A stretch of 64,000 bases of DNA from Chlorogloeopsis fritschii (GTDB taxonomy: Bacteria; Cyanobacteriota; Cyanobacteriia; Cyanobacteriales; Nostocaceae). This document shows, one piece after another, positions 53,985-62,886 of the stretch. The stretch is taken from assembly GCF_043099315.1 (NCBI RefSeq), contig NZ_CP170746.1, one strand, 5' to 3'. The notes beneath the pieces are model-generated. The model was not told the DNA's origin. It saw nothing but the letters and a program-made list of their open reading frames with translations, and searched no databases. A program made the translations under genes and the position numbers. The number at the start of each line of letters is the position of its first letter. Position 1 is the first letter of the stretch.

Positions 53985-54180
53985 TAAAGTTTGTAGACGC
54001 AAGGCGGCTTCGGTGCAGGGTATTTTGTAGACGCATTCGCCGTTAGGCGTTGCGCTAGCTAGCGGCTTCCGCAGGTATTTTGAATTGGTACAGGATGTTC
54101 AGTTAGTTTTAACTGACTTGAACTATTAGCATGGTAGACGCCCTCCGGGCGGCTTCCCTTAGGGTACTTAAGTTCCAGGC
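53985..54180. repeat. REP-like sequences in the 53534-54276 gap
   Basis: GC-rich palindromic pieces such as TTGTAGACGC, CGGCTTC and GACGCCCTCCGGGCGGCTTC, typical cyanobacterial extragenic palindromes, plus a CAGTTAGTTTTAACTG hairpin. I see no gene in this 740-base gap. Confidence 0.65.
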
Positions 54181-54276
54181 TAATTAGGGGCAAGGTACAA
54201 ATTGAGAGCCATCAGACTCGAAGTTTCTTGCTCACAAACATAGACGTAGGAGACAGGCTAAATACCTTAAATATTG

Positions 54277-55269
54277 TCATTCTCCGTCTTGTCTATATTC
54301 GTTAAAAGTTCTAGCTGTCTTTTCTAAACCTAAATCCGCTGCTATTAAATCAATACCATCAAGAATTTTACTGGGCTTGACAATTCGCAAAGCAGTAAAA
54401 CATTTATCTCGGTAATTAGGGTTATTTTGGAAAAAGGATATTGCTTTTTTTAAAGGTTCAATCACGGGATAGGCTGTTTCTGCCTTCTCAATTGCCTCTT
54501 TTGGGATTGGAGACTTAAGCCTTTGGATCGCTAAATCAATTAAATCTCTCGATTCTACCGAGGAATCATTCCATCTATCAGAATTAGCTAAAAGTTTTTC
54601 AGCAAAACAGTCAATTTCATTTAAGCATGGTACGGGCGACCAACTGGGATAATCTGGTTCTCCCAATTCGATACGTCCCTCCATAATAATCTCAAATTTA
54701 ATCAGAGTTTCATCAACTATAATTGCAAATCTTACCCCGTATTGGTCAGCTTTGATTTCTGCGGGTAGGCTGAGATTATTTTGAGTATTAAAGAGGGCAT
54801 TATATTGATTTTCAGCTATTTTTTGTCGCAGTAGCCGATAGCCAGCACCAGTGGAACAAAGAAAATCTATATCCTTGCTTAATCTATATTCTCCATGATT
54901 TAAGCTAACCAGAGTACCATCGCCAAAATATGCGCCACATTCTAATAAAAAATTAGCATTTAATTGATTCAGAACCCTTAAAATTTTTTGATGAAATTCC
55001 CTGTCAAACATTTGCGCTTTTAACCATGAACCATAATATTGAGCTAACTGCTGCACAAATAAAGCTTCTGTTTGGCTCAAATCGCCTAAAACTCCTCGGT
55101 AATGCCACCCTCGTTCATATATTCTGAGCATCTCTAAAAGAGTAAGATTTTCTATATCTTCTCTTTGCCAACATAATCTTTCTAAAAAGGGTAATTTTTC
55201 CGGTATTTGAATTTGAGGTTTAATATAGCGGTTTCTAGTCTGCTCAGGTACAAATTTATCTGTGTTCAT
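54277..55269 (-). CDS. AbiEii/AbiGii-type nucleotidyltransferase
   Basis: A 330-residue protein with the nucleotidyltransferase core of the AbiEii family: LLECGAYFGDGTLVSLNHGE and YRLSKDIDFLC give the G-x-G and D-x-D metal-binding motif, and EIDCFAEKLLANSDRWNDSS with RDLIDLAIQRLK the conserved later blocks. AbiEii toxins act with an AbiEi antitoxin in type IV systems for phage defence. No AbiEi-like gene is next to it here; only a 35-residue ORF precedes it. It may be a solitary enzyme or part of a different system. Confidence 0.8.
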   Translation of the reverse strand: MNTDKFVPEQTRNRYIKPQIQIPEKLPFLERLCWQREDIENLTLLEMLRIYERGWHYRGVLGDLSQTEALFVQQLAQYYGSWLKAQMFDREFHQKILRVLNQLNANFLLECGAYFGDGTLVSLNHGEYRLSKDIDFLCSTGAGYRLLRQKIAENQYNALFNTQNNLSLPAEIKADQYGVRFAIIVDETLIKFEIIMEGRIELGEPDYPSWSPVPCLNEIDCFAEKLLANSDRWNDSSVESRDLIDLAIQRLKSPIPKEAIEKAETAYPVIEPLKKAISFFQNNPNYRDKCFTALRIVKPSKILDGIDLIAADLGLEKTARTFNEYRQDGE

Positions 55270-55341
55270 CTGTGTTCATCTGTGGTTAATTATTTCTTCC
55301 TGTACCTCACTGGGTCGGGAAACGCTATAAACTGCATCTTA

Positions 55342-55449
55342 TTATCTTCGCCCCTCTTCTATCATGAAGCAGATTGAGGTTTTATCCAACGCCACTTCTT
55401 GCCGCAGTTTTTGCATTCTGGTAATTGCATCATTTAATGATTCAGCCAT
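55342..55449 (-). CDS. Short ORF upstream of the AbiEii-like gene
   Basis: A 35-codon frame MAESLNDAITRMQKLRQEVA, LDKTSICFMIEEGRR, 72 bases upstream of the nucleotidyltransferase on the same strand. Charged and helical; it could be a small partner protein or the remaining start of a longer gene. I do not recognise it, and coding is uncertain. The rest of 55270-55595 shows nothing else. Confidence 0.35.
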   Translation of the reverse strand: MAESLNDAITRMQKLRQEVALDKTSICFMIEEGRR

Positions 55450-55595
55450 GAGTTTTCAATTCTGCCAGTTGCCAACCAAGCTTTTCCAAAATCAGTAAAC
55501 TCTATCACCAACAACCTTCAAGCCGTTGTGAAGAAAATTTTTCCCTTCTGCTCTTGCCCGGTTACTGAGCGAAGTTAAAGTACTGCCTTTCTTCA

Positions 55596-56780
55596 TTACA
55601 CCTGATAAACCCGCCCTTTCCAAGCGCCACCCCGCCCTTGCCAATGACGCACTGCGGAATCTACAGTCATGACTGTATAAAGAAAAGCAATTCCCGGTAA
55701 ACACAAAGCCAGCCAAGAAGAACATTTATAAAAGCGGATTATCGGTAAGTAAGCTAGCGACATCAACAGCCATGCCAATAAACCTATCACTGCTACCAAC
55801 CAATTCCCCGTCAACCCGCCCAGAATTAAACTCAAAGGTGGAACCATGTAAACTAACGTCATCCCCACTACCGTTCCAGCTAACAATAACGGCGAATAGT
55901 TGAGTTGAGTAAAGGCTGTGCGGGCAACCATATCCCAAATGGTAGCGAGAGAAGGATAGGGGCGCAGGCTGCGAGCCGAATTGCTAAGTCCTAGCCAAAT
56001 GCGCCCGTTACCGCTAGACTTGACTGCATGAGCAAGGGCACAATCATCAATTAACGCTTGCCGAATTACTTGTATACCCCCAATCCGCTCTAGTGCTTCT
56101 CGGCGAATTAAAATACAGCCCCCCGCAGCAGCAGCAGTTGATTTATCTGGATTATTAACCCAGCGAAAAGGGTAAAGTTTTTGAAAGAAAAAAACAAAAG
56201 CTGGGATCAAAAGTTTTTCCCACAGGTTCTCACATCGCAGTCGTACCATCACCGAAACCAGCTCTAAATCTTCCTGTTGTGCCTTCGCAACCAAATGGGA
56301 GAGATTTGCGGAATCGTGTTCAATATCTGCATCAGTGAACAAAAAGTAGTCTGGTTCTGGTAGATAATTAGACTGGAGTGTTTCTATTGCTTGTTGTACG
56401 CCTTGCTCCATTGCCCAAAGTTTACCTGTCCATCCAGAAGGTAATGGTTTGGCAGTAATAATTTGTAATTGGTTGTCTTTGTGCAGTGCTTGGGCAGTTT
56501 GTTTGGCAACTTCAGCTGTTCCATCTGTACTGCGATCGTCTACCAAAAAAATGGTAAACAAGCCCCGGTAGTCTTGAGTTAAAAGCGATCGCAAGGTGAT
56601 TGGCAGTAAATCTGCTTCGTTACGGGCAGGAATGACTGCACAAACTGATGGCAATCCTTCATCCTGTGTTTGTGCAACTGCTAATTGCCGATCTATTTGC
56701 CAAAACTGCCCTCGCCCAATCAGCAACCCCACCCAAATTAATAAAGATAGAAGTGCCAGACTTAATTCAATTGCTGCCAT
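55596..56780 (-). CDS. hpnB: Hopene-associated glycosyltransferase HpnB
   Basis: A 394-residue GT2 enzyme with an N-terminal membrane segment (IELSLALLSLLIWVGLLIG). The core has SVCAVIPARNEADLLPITLR, FTIFLVDDRSTDGTAEVAKQ (first Asp pair) and YFLFTDADIEHDSANLSHLV (DxD), and two or three membrane segments lie at the C-terminus. The layout and motifs match HpnB, a glycosyltransferase found in hopanoid loci; its acceptor is not firmly known. It is divergent from squalene-hopene cyclase, supporting the assignment. Confidence 0.87.
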   Translation of the reverse strand: MAAIELSLALLSLLIWVGLLIGRGQFWQIDRQLAVAQTQDEGLPSVCAVIPARNEADLLPITLRSLLTQDYRGLFTIFLVDDRSTDGTAEVAKQTAQALHKDNQLQIITAKPLPSGWTGKLWAMEQGVQQAIETLQSNYLPEPDYFLFTDADIEHDSANLSHLVAKAQQEDLELVSVMVRLRCENLWEKLLIPAFVFFFQKLYPFRWVNNPDKSTAAAAGGCILIRREALERIGGIQVIRQALIDDCALAHAVKSSGNGRIWLGLSNSARSLRPYPSLATIWDMVARTAFTQLNYSPLLLAGTVVGMTLVYMVPPLSLILGGLTGNWLVAVIGLLAWLLMSLAYLPIIRFYKCSSWLALCLPGIAFLYTVMTVDSAVRHWQGRGGAWKGRVYQV

Positions 56781-57260
56781 AACCTTACTGAGGAAAAACT
56801 TTACATACTGCTGCTATATTCAAATTATGTTGTTATTAAAAGCATACATATTAGAACGAGTATAGACCATACTTGGATTGAAGTATTGCATTGATGTATA
56901 GTAGTTTAAATCATACTCGTAATATCTAGAGCAGACAAATTGAATTCTTTTGTCTGCCTAAGTTTTAATGTCGTTTACTTAGGCAGAATGATTTGAATGT
57001 TATTATTCTCGTTGATTAATCAAATCCCAGAGAAAATTACATAATGTTTTTGCATTGGTGACAGGAAAATGTAGTATATTAATGAAAATTTTAATTCGTT
57101 AGTTATTTAAATATTTACATATGCTTATTTACTCAAGCTTTGCTCAATGCTTTTAATACTAACAATAAGCAAATCCATTAAATACAGTTGCTAGCTTGAC
57201 TAATTTTTTGGTAACAATATCTAGCCACCCAGTCAGCAAAACCTAATTAAAAATTATTCC
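56781..57260. other. hpnB-shc divergent intergenic region with an inverted repeat
   Basis: AT-rich, 480 bp, no gene. Contains TCTGCCTAAG (56953-56962) and its exact complement CTTAGGCAGA (56978-56987), 15 bp apart, flanked on both sides by T/A-rich DNA. It could be an operator or hairpin between the two hopanoid genes. Promoters for both genes must lie here but I cannot place them securely. Confidence 0.5.
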
Positions 57261-59171
57261 ATGCAAACTGAAAACAGGGTTACAGTATCAACACTCCCAG
57301 AGGCGATCGCTGCAAGCCAGAATTATCTGCTGTCAATTCAAAATCCTAGTGGGTACTGGTGGGCTGAGTTAGAATCCAATGTCACCATTACTGCCGAAGT
57401 AGTGCTACTTCATAAAATTTGGGGAACAGATCGCTCTAGAGCTTTGCACAAGGTTGAAACATATCTGCGTTCTCAGCAACGACAACACGGTGGCTGGGAA
57501 CTTTTTTATGGAGATGGAGGCGAACTCAGTACTTCAGTAGAAGCCTACATGGCTTTGAAATTGTTGGGCGTGCCCCAAAACGATCCAGCAATGATTAAGG
57601 CACGAGAATTTATTTTAGAGCGAGGTGGCATTAGCAAGACTCGCATTTTTACTAAGTTACATCTGGCGCTGATTGGTTGCTATAGCTGGGAAGGCATTCC
57701 CTCCCTGCCACCTTGGGTAATGTTGCTGCCAGAGAATTTTCTATTTAACATCTATGAGATGTCAAGTTGGGCGCGTTCAAGCACTGTGCCGTTACTAATT
57801 GTGTGCGATCGCAAACCCGTCTATAAAGTAGAACCTGCGATTACCTTAAACGAACTATATGCAGAAGGAGCTGAGCAAATTAAGTTTACATTACCCAGCA
57901 AGGGCGATTGGACAGATTTATTTATCAGCCTTGACAGTGCGTTTAAATTTGCAGAAAAACTCAATTTAGTACCTTTTCGTGAAGAAGGTATTAACGCCGC
58001 CGAGCGGTGGATTTTAGAACGACAAGAAGCAACAGGCGATTGGGGCGGCATTATTCCGGCAATGCTGAATTCACTATTAGCGTTGCGAAGCTTAGATTAT
58101 GATGTCAACGATCCGATTGTCGAAAGAGGACTCCAGGCAGTTGATAATTTTGCCATAGAAACAGAAGATAGTTATCGAGTTCAACCTTGCATTTCTCCAG
58201 TTTGGGATACAGCTTGGGCAATAAGAGCGCTGGTTGATTCTGGTTTATCACCCGCTCATCAAGCTTTGGTGAAAGCTGGAGAATGGCTGCTGAACAAGCA
58301 AATTTTAGACTACGGTGATTGGGCAATTAAAAATCGGCAAGGTAAACCAGGTGCTTGGGCATTTGAATTTGACAATCGCTTTTATCCCGATGTCGATGAT
58401 ACTGCTGTCGTGGTGATGGCGTTAAATGCCGTTCATCTTCCCAATGAAAAACTCAAGCACAGAGCGATCGCTCGTGCCGTGAATTGGATTGTTTCTATGC
58501 AATGTCGAGCAGGCGGTTGGGCTGCTTTTGATTTAAACAACGATCAAGATTGGCTGAACCTGATCCCCTATGGCGATCTTAAAGCCATGATCGATCCCAA
58601 CACTGCTGATGTCACTGCCAGAGTATTAGAAATGGTAGGTAGTTGTAATTTATCAATGGATGCATCCAACCTCCAGCGGGCAATTAACTATCTGATTGCA
58701 GAGCAAGAGCCGCAGGGGTGTTGGTTTGGTCGTTGGGGAGTAAATTACATTTATGGGACAAGCGGTGTATTGACTGCTTTATCTGTCATTGCTCCTCAAA
58801 CCTATCAAAACAATATTGAACGGGGTGCAGCTTGGTTAATAGAGTGTCAAAATCCTGATGGTGGCTGGGGAGAAACTTGCCGCAGCTACGATGATCCAAG
58901 CTTGAAAGGCAAAGGGCGCAGTACTGCATCTCAAAGCGCTTGGGCTTTAATTGGCTTGATAGCAGCAGGTAAAGCAACTGGCAATTTTGCAAAACCAGTA
59001 CTAGAAAGGGGCATTAATTATTTATTAGCAACTCAAGCAGCAGATGGAACTTGGGATGAAGCAGATTTTACAGGTACTGGCTTTCCTTGTCATTTTTATC
59101 TAAAGTATCATCTTTATCAAGAATACTTTCCTTTAATAGCTCTTAGCCAATATCAAACACTATTTGGCTGA
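57261..59171 (+). CDS. shc: Squalene-hopene cyclase
   Basis: A 636-residue triterpene cyclase that folds squalene into hopene. The catalytic DxDD motif is in FYPDVDDTAVVVMALNAVHL. Many QW repeats are present (QRQHGGWELFYGDGGELSTS, MQCRAGGWAAFDLNNDQDW, EQEPQGCWFGRWGVNYIYGT, CQNPDGGWGETCRSYDDPSL, TQAADGTWDEADFTGTGFPC). Length and the C-terminal FPCHFYLKYHLYQEYFPLIA block are normal. It uses the product of the squalene-synthase-like gene downstream and supplies HpnH. Confidence 0.96.
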   Translation: MQTENRVTVSTLPEAIAASQNYLLSIQNPSGYWWAELESNVTITAEVVLLHKIWGTDRSRALHKVETYLRSQQRQHGGWELFYGDGGELSTSVEAYMALKLLGVPQNDPAMIKAREFILERGGISKTRIFTKLHLALIGCYSWEGIPSLPPWVMLLPENFLFNIYEMSSWARSSTVPLLIVCDRKPVYKVEPAITLNELYAEGAEQIKFTLPSKGDWTDLFISLDSAFKFAEKLNLVPFREEGINAAERWILERQEATGDWGGIIPAMLNSLLALRSLDYDVNDPIVERGLQAVDNFAIETEDSYRVQPCISPVWDTAWAIRALVDSGLSPAHQALVKAGEWLLNKQILDYGDWAIKNRQGKPGAWAFEFDNRFYPDVDDTAVVVMALNAVHLPNEKLKHRAIARAVNWIVSMQCRAGGWAAFDLNNDQDWLNLIPYGDLKAMIDPNTADVTARVLEMVGSCNLSMDASNLQRAINYLIAEQEPQGCWFGRWGVNYIYGTSGVLTALSVIAPQTYQNNIERGAAWLIECQNPDGGWGETCRSYDDPSLKGKGRSTASQSAWALIGLIAAGKATGNFAKPVLERGINYLLATQAADGTWDEADFTGTGFPCHFYLKYHLYQEYFPLIALSQYQTLFG

Positions 59172-59399
59172 ATTGATTTTGGATTTTGCACTACCAGTAT
59201 TTAGTTGTGATTCTGTAAAAAATCTAAACTATAACAGGGAACAGGTGACAGGGTTAAAAGTCTTTTGGTGTTTAAGTTTTATCATCTGTTGATGTCCTAA
59301 CAACTTTGGTTGTTGCTATAGTTTAAAAATTCTCTCTAATTTGTTGCTTGATAAATATTATACAAATCTAGAATCTCAGCTTTTAGAGGTTGTTTGAAA

Positions 59400-59640
59400 A
59401 GTCTAAATTAATACCAGCCCTGGCGATTAGAAATTGCGCCTACACAGACAAAACCTGCCTCCGCAGATTTAAAAATTTAGTTTTCTGTTAGTCCACGTAC
59501 GGCTTTGCCATTGCCGCAGGCTAGGTGGACTTTGCTTGTGTAGTAGCGAATTATATTCGCCCAAAACTTTTAAAACATCCTCTGTCTAACTTTCCTCAAA
59601 CCCTTATTTTTACTTTGTGAACAGTGCCCGCCTTGCTGTT
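59400..59640. repeat. Repeat-rich stretch in the 59172-60275 gap
   Basis: Holds a block like those in other Nostocales spacers (GCCTACACAGACAAAACCTG, CCTCCGCAGATT, CTAGGTGGACTTTGCTTGTG, TAGCGAATTATATTCGCC) and a reversed GTGGGCACT-type repeat at about 59583-59635. The remaining parts of the 1.1-kb gap are AT-rich with no gene I can support. Confidence 0.65.
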
Positions 59641-60275
59641 AACAAACTTAGTTATATTATCTAGAGAATTGATTCTCTGGTGGGTTAGAGGGTAGGTGTA
59701 AAATATCAGTAACTATGAGGGAAGAATTCCATCTTTTAGAGTATGTACTTGAGTTTTAAGAGTGTAATAACTTGATGCTTGAATGCTAGATTGAGGTTGT
59801 ATCAGTTGATATTAGATTGCGTTTATTTAAAGGCTTATGAATTAGGCTGACGTCGTGATTTTAAGAAAAGGCTCGCTACGTATGTCTATATTTCTTAACA
59901 CCATTTCAAAAAAAATTGCGACAAATGGATTTACCAAATCCGGATACAGAAAGCAATTCACAATTCCATTTTCAAAATCTAAAAGCCAAAATGATATAAC
60001 CTAATTCACATACTTGTATTCAGTGTTTAGTGAGGTTTGATATTATCTAGAAAATTACTGGAATCAAAGATAGAAATCTCTATAAGAATCTCGTACTTAC
60101 CAACTTGAATGTATTAGTCAAAATCATAAATTAAACATAAATAAAAAATAAATAAAAAATATGTTACAGCACAAATATTGCAGTCAAAATTATGAAGTTT
60201 TAGTTAAGTCTCTATACAAAATTGTAAAAAAGTTACAAACTTCAGTATGATCAAACCCGAATGAGGAGTGTAAAA

Positions 60276-61094
60276 ATGAATTTAATTATAGATGCATTAG
60301 AGATTCTAAAGGAAACTAGCCGGACATTTTACATCCCAATTGTTCGCTTACCACGGGGTTTGCAAGAAGCAGTAGCATCAGCATATCTTTGTATGCGAGC
60401 TATTGATGAAATAGAAGACCATCCAGAACTTGATAATCTTACCAAAGCAAAATTACTGCGAACAATTAGCCTCACGTTACAAGCAGCAGTTGATGGTTTT
60501 GCTGTTGATGCTTTCTCTGTGGGATTTACTACATATGAAAAAATATTACCAGAAGTAAGCTTTAGGATTAGAGAATGGGCAATACTTGCACCTGAAACGA
60601 TCGCTCCTCGAATTTGGGATGCAACTGCCGCAATGGCAGACAGAATGGCATACTGGGCAGAAAACAATTGGCAAATTACTACAGAATCCGACTTGGATCG
60701 CTACACCTTTGGGGTAGCAGGTGCAGTTGGCTTGTTGCTCTCCGATTTATGGGTTTGGTACGATGGAACGCAAACTAACCGTACTCATGCGATCGGGTTT
60801 GGTCGTGGCTTGCAGGCAGTTAATATTATTCGTAACCACAAAGAAGATGTAGTGCGTGGGGTAGATTTTTTCCCAGAAGGTTGGAGCGCAGAAAATATGC
60901 AAGAGTATGCCCGTCGCAATCTTGCCCTAGCAGATGCTTATAATAGCGCCCTCCCGGATGGCCCTGCTTTAGATTTCTGCCAAATACCCCTGGGTTTAGC
61001 TTATGGTACGCTCAACGCGATCGCTGATGGCAAAGAAAAGCTCAGTCGCAGTGATGTTCTTGCCCTAATTGAGCAGGTAACAGCAGGGAAATAA
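60276..61094 (+). CDS. Squalene/phytoene-synthase-family protein (probable squalene synthase)
   Basis: A trans-isoprenyl diphosphate synthase (272 residues). The first Asp-rich motif is in YLCMRAIDEIEDHPEL, the second in GLQAVNIIRNHKEDVVRGVD, and the LKETSRTFYIPIVRLPRGLQ start is typical of the family. The ATG at 60276 follows a GAGGAG site; an upstream ATG at 60261 overlaps that site. Position next to squalene-hopene cyclase makes squalene synthesis from farnesyl diphosphate likely. It lacks the C-terminal membrane anchor of many squalene synthases, and a HpnC/HpnD role cannot be excluded. Confidence 0.82.
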   Translation: MNLIIDALEILKETSRTFYIPIVRLPRGLQEAVASAYLCMRAIDEIEDHPELDNLTKAKLLRTISLTLQAAVDGFAVDAFSVGFTTYEKILPEVSFRIREWAILAPETIAPRIWDATAAMADRMAYWAENNWQITTESDLDRYTFGVAGAVGLLLSDLWVWYDGTQTNRTHAIGFGRGLQAVNIIRNHKEDVVRGVDFFPEGWSAENMQEYARRNLALADAYNSALPDGPALDFCQIPLGLAYGTLNAIADGKEKLSRSDVLALIEQVTAGK

Positions 61095-61129
61095 TCTCAA
61101 ATACTAGCCCTTGCTGAGGTGCGTACACT

Positions 61130-61262
61130 AGGGCAGGGTACAGGTTACAGGGTACGGGTTACAGGGTACAGGACAATTAAACTCATCTGTCTCCTGTCCC
61201 CTATCCCCTATTACCTAACTTCTCTGTCTCCTGTCTCCTGTCCCCTATTACCTAACTTCCCA
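61130..61262. repeat. Short tandem repeats
   Basis: Runs of GTTACAGGGTAC units, then CTCCTGTCCCCTATCCCCTA and CTGTCTCCTGTCTCCTGTCC units, of the same kind as those near 13970 and 34090. Confidence 0.85.
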
Positions 61263-61274
61263 TCTGCCTTCTAC

Positions 61275-61583
61275 TTAGCTCTTTTTCATGTCTTGAGCCA
61301 TTTTGCGAAAGTAATCCATCTTCGGATCGGGGCGACGACGAGGATTCAAGGAGGTTTCTGGAGTTACCTTTACCTCAGTTTCGGTTGGTTGCTTAATTTG
61401 CGATCGCTTAATGGTTGTTGCATCATCCGATTCTAAGAAATATCCAGGCTGAGTGAACCCAAATATCCTAGCCAGAAAACCGAATATTTGAGAAAAGATT
61501 TTTCTAATGAAACCAAATAATTGGTAGAGAAAGCCTTCAAGACGAATAAATGAGTTTCGGATAAATTGAATGACACCAAACAT
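61275..61583 (-). CDS. Small conserved amphipathic protein
   Basis: A 102-residue protein. The N-terminal half is rich in Phe/Leu/Ile with regular Arg/Lys (FIRLEGFLYQLFGFIRKIFS, QIFGFLARIFGFTQPGYFLE), probably membrane-associated amphipathic helices. The C-terminal half is polar and ends DPKMDYFRKMAQDMKKS. Similar short proteins occur in many cyanobacteria, some wrongly named threonine dehydratase. No function known. Confidence 0.65.
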   Translation of the reverse strand: MFGVIQFIRNSFIRLEGFLYQLFGFIRKIFSQIFGFLARIFGFTQPGYFLESDDATTIKRSQIKQPTETEVKVTPETSLNPRRRPDPKMDYFRKMAQDMKKS

Positions 61584-61722
61584 TACAGTGCCCCCAATAG
61601 TGGTTTATTATTATTTTGACTTAAATAGGGAAAATGTTGCTAGGAAATCAGGCTAACCAGAACAAATTCCGGCTAGCCTGTTATTTACAAGCTAAGGCTG
61701 ATAGATACTATCCCCGTGAGTA

Positions 61723-62223
61723 TTAACGTCTTCTTGCTTGCATTAGTCGTTCTTCGTATGTTCTGAAAGTAGGATAGCTTTGTTGATTCATGTCATAGAA
61801 GTACGGTTCTTGCTCGTAGTTGTAAGTATTGCGATCGTAACTTGACACTGTACTTGACGATGAATACAACGGGCGATAAACAGATCTAACGCGCTCTTCG
61901 TAATCGCGATCAATTGACAAATCTTCTGTAAATTCAGGCAAATCTTCTACTTGTTTTTTGGTTAGCCCTGGTACACTCACACGTCGTTGTGATTCATCAA
62001 TGCGTGCCATACTAATCGGCAGCAAGACTTTCTTCCCAAATACCCAAAATCCTGTATCAACGATTAAATACCGGAAACGTCCAGTATCTTCATCGATTAA
62101 AATGTTTTGAACAGAACCAATTTTGTCATTTTTATCATCATAGACATCATAATTTTTGATGTCTGTGTTATCAAAAAGTTCTTTGTAATTGGGATAGTAT
62201 TGGTCAAGTTTAACTAATGACAT
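61723..62223 (-). CDS. PRC-barrel domain protein
   Basis: A 167-residue protein with a PRC-barrel (DNTDIKNYDVYDDKNDKIGS, VQNILIDEDTGRFRYLIVDT, GFWVFGKKVLLPISMARIDE) followed by a short Tyr/Ser-rich tail ending RTYEERLMQARRR. The barrel is clearly related to that of the protein at 39789, but the DUF2382 domain is absent. The frame opens at 62238; MSLVKLDQYYP at 62223 is the likelier start. Similar short PRC proteins are often stress-induced in cyanobacteria. Confidence 0.85.
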   Translation of the reverse strand: MSLVKLDQYYPNYKELFDNTDIKNYDVYDDKNDKIGSVQNILIDEDTGRFRYLIVDTGFWVFGKKVLLPISMARIDESQRRVSVPGLTKKQVEDLPEFTEDLSIDRDYEERVRSVYRPLYSSSSTVSSYDRNTYNYEQEPYFYDMNQQSYPTFRTYEERLMQARRR

Positions 62224-62238
62224 ATCACTGTTCTCCAA

Positions 62239-62828
62239 TCAATATTTCACTTCATCAAATACATTAGAGTTACTAAATTGCATCACTTTCTTGCTGCAAG
62301 TGAGACAATTAGTTACTATGCATTCTGCGCTGGTAGTTTGATGCCAAAAACTAGACTAAATTCCAAAAATCTAGTTAATAAATTCAAAATACAAATAATC
62401 TCTTTTGCTTGCTATGCTTTCTCTGATTTAGACGGAATATTCTCTGATAATCCGATACTTAACAACAAAAACAGCAATTTTTGCCTAACTTCGTGCCTAC
62501 TCTATTAAATAGAGTAACTACTGTGATTTGACTTAGCCTCTATCAGAAGAAAGTATATACAGTTAAGAACATCTGTCAAAAGAAATAACAAATTCTGTCT
62601 GACAACACCATGCCTTCTCCAAGTGCTTTTATTGACAAGTTATATCAAACAACACATATCAATCTTGACTGAAGAAAGGATAAAGTAAGAATTGGTACAA
62701 GCCTCGCCACGTTAGGGCGAAAAAAATAATTTCATACTACCCTTCGGGAACCTGCCCTAACGGGCGTCTACACACTTCATACTTCAGCCTTCAATTGACT
62801 GCTGGGATTGATTTAATCCTCCAAATCT
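62239..62828. other. Gene-free stretch before the AraC-type regulator
   Basis: About 590 bases with only short open frames that lack protein-like composition. A REP-like element (TTCGGGAACCTGCCCTAACG with GGCGTCTAC) lies at about 62740-62775 and a related CGCCACGTTAGGGCG hairpin at about 62706-62720. Confidence 0.5.
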
Positions 62829-62856
62829 GACAATAATTATATTGATAATTATTGTC
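62829..62856. promoter_or_regulatory. Perfect palindrome resembling a Fur box
   Basis: GACAATAATTAT, spacer ATTG, then ATAATTATTGTC: 12-base arms, fully complementary. Base composition and half-sites (ATAATTATT) resemble Fur-type operators. It ends 30 bases before the preferred start of an AraC/PchR-type regulator gene (62887), so it would control that gene by iron or by another dimeric repressor. Confidence 0.65.
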
Positions 62857-62886
62857 AATAAATCTATTTGCTCTCAATCACTAGCA

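Noticed and set aside
61119..61436. A 105-residue plus-strand gene after the squalene-synthase gene.
   Set aside because: Its first half is translated short tandem repeats and its second half is antisense to the gene at 61275-61583.
62278..62508. A 76-residue plus-strand ORF before the AraC-type gene.
   Set aside because: AT-rich, no motif, no ribosome-binding site, composition unlike neighbouring proteins.
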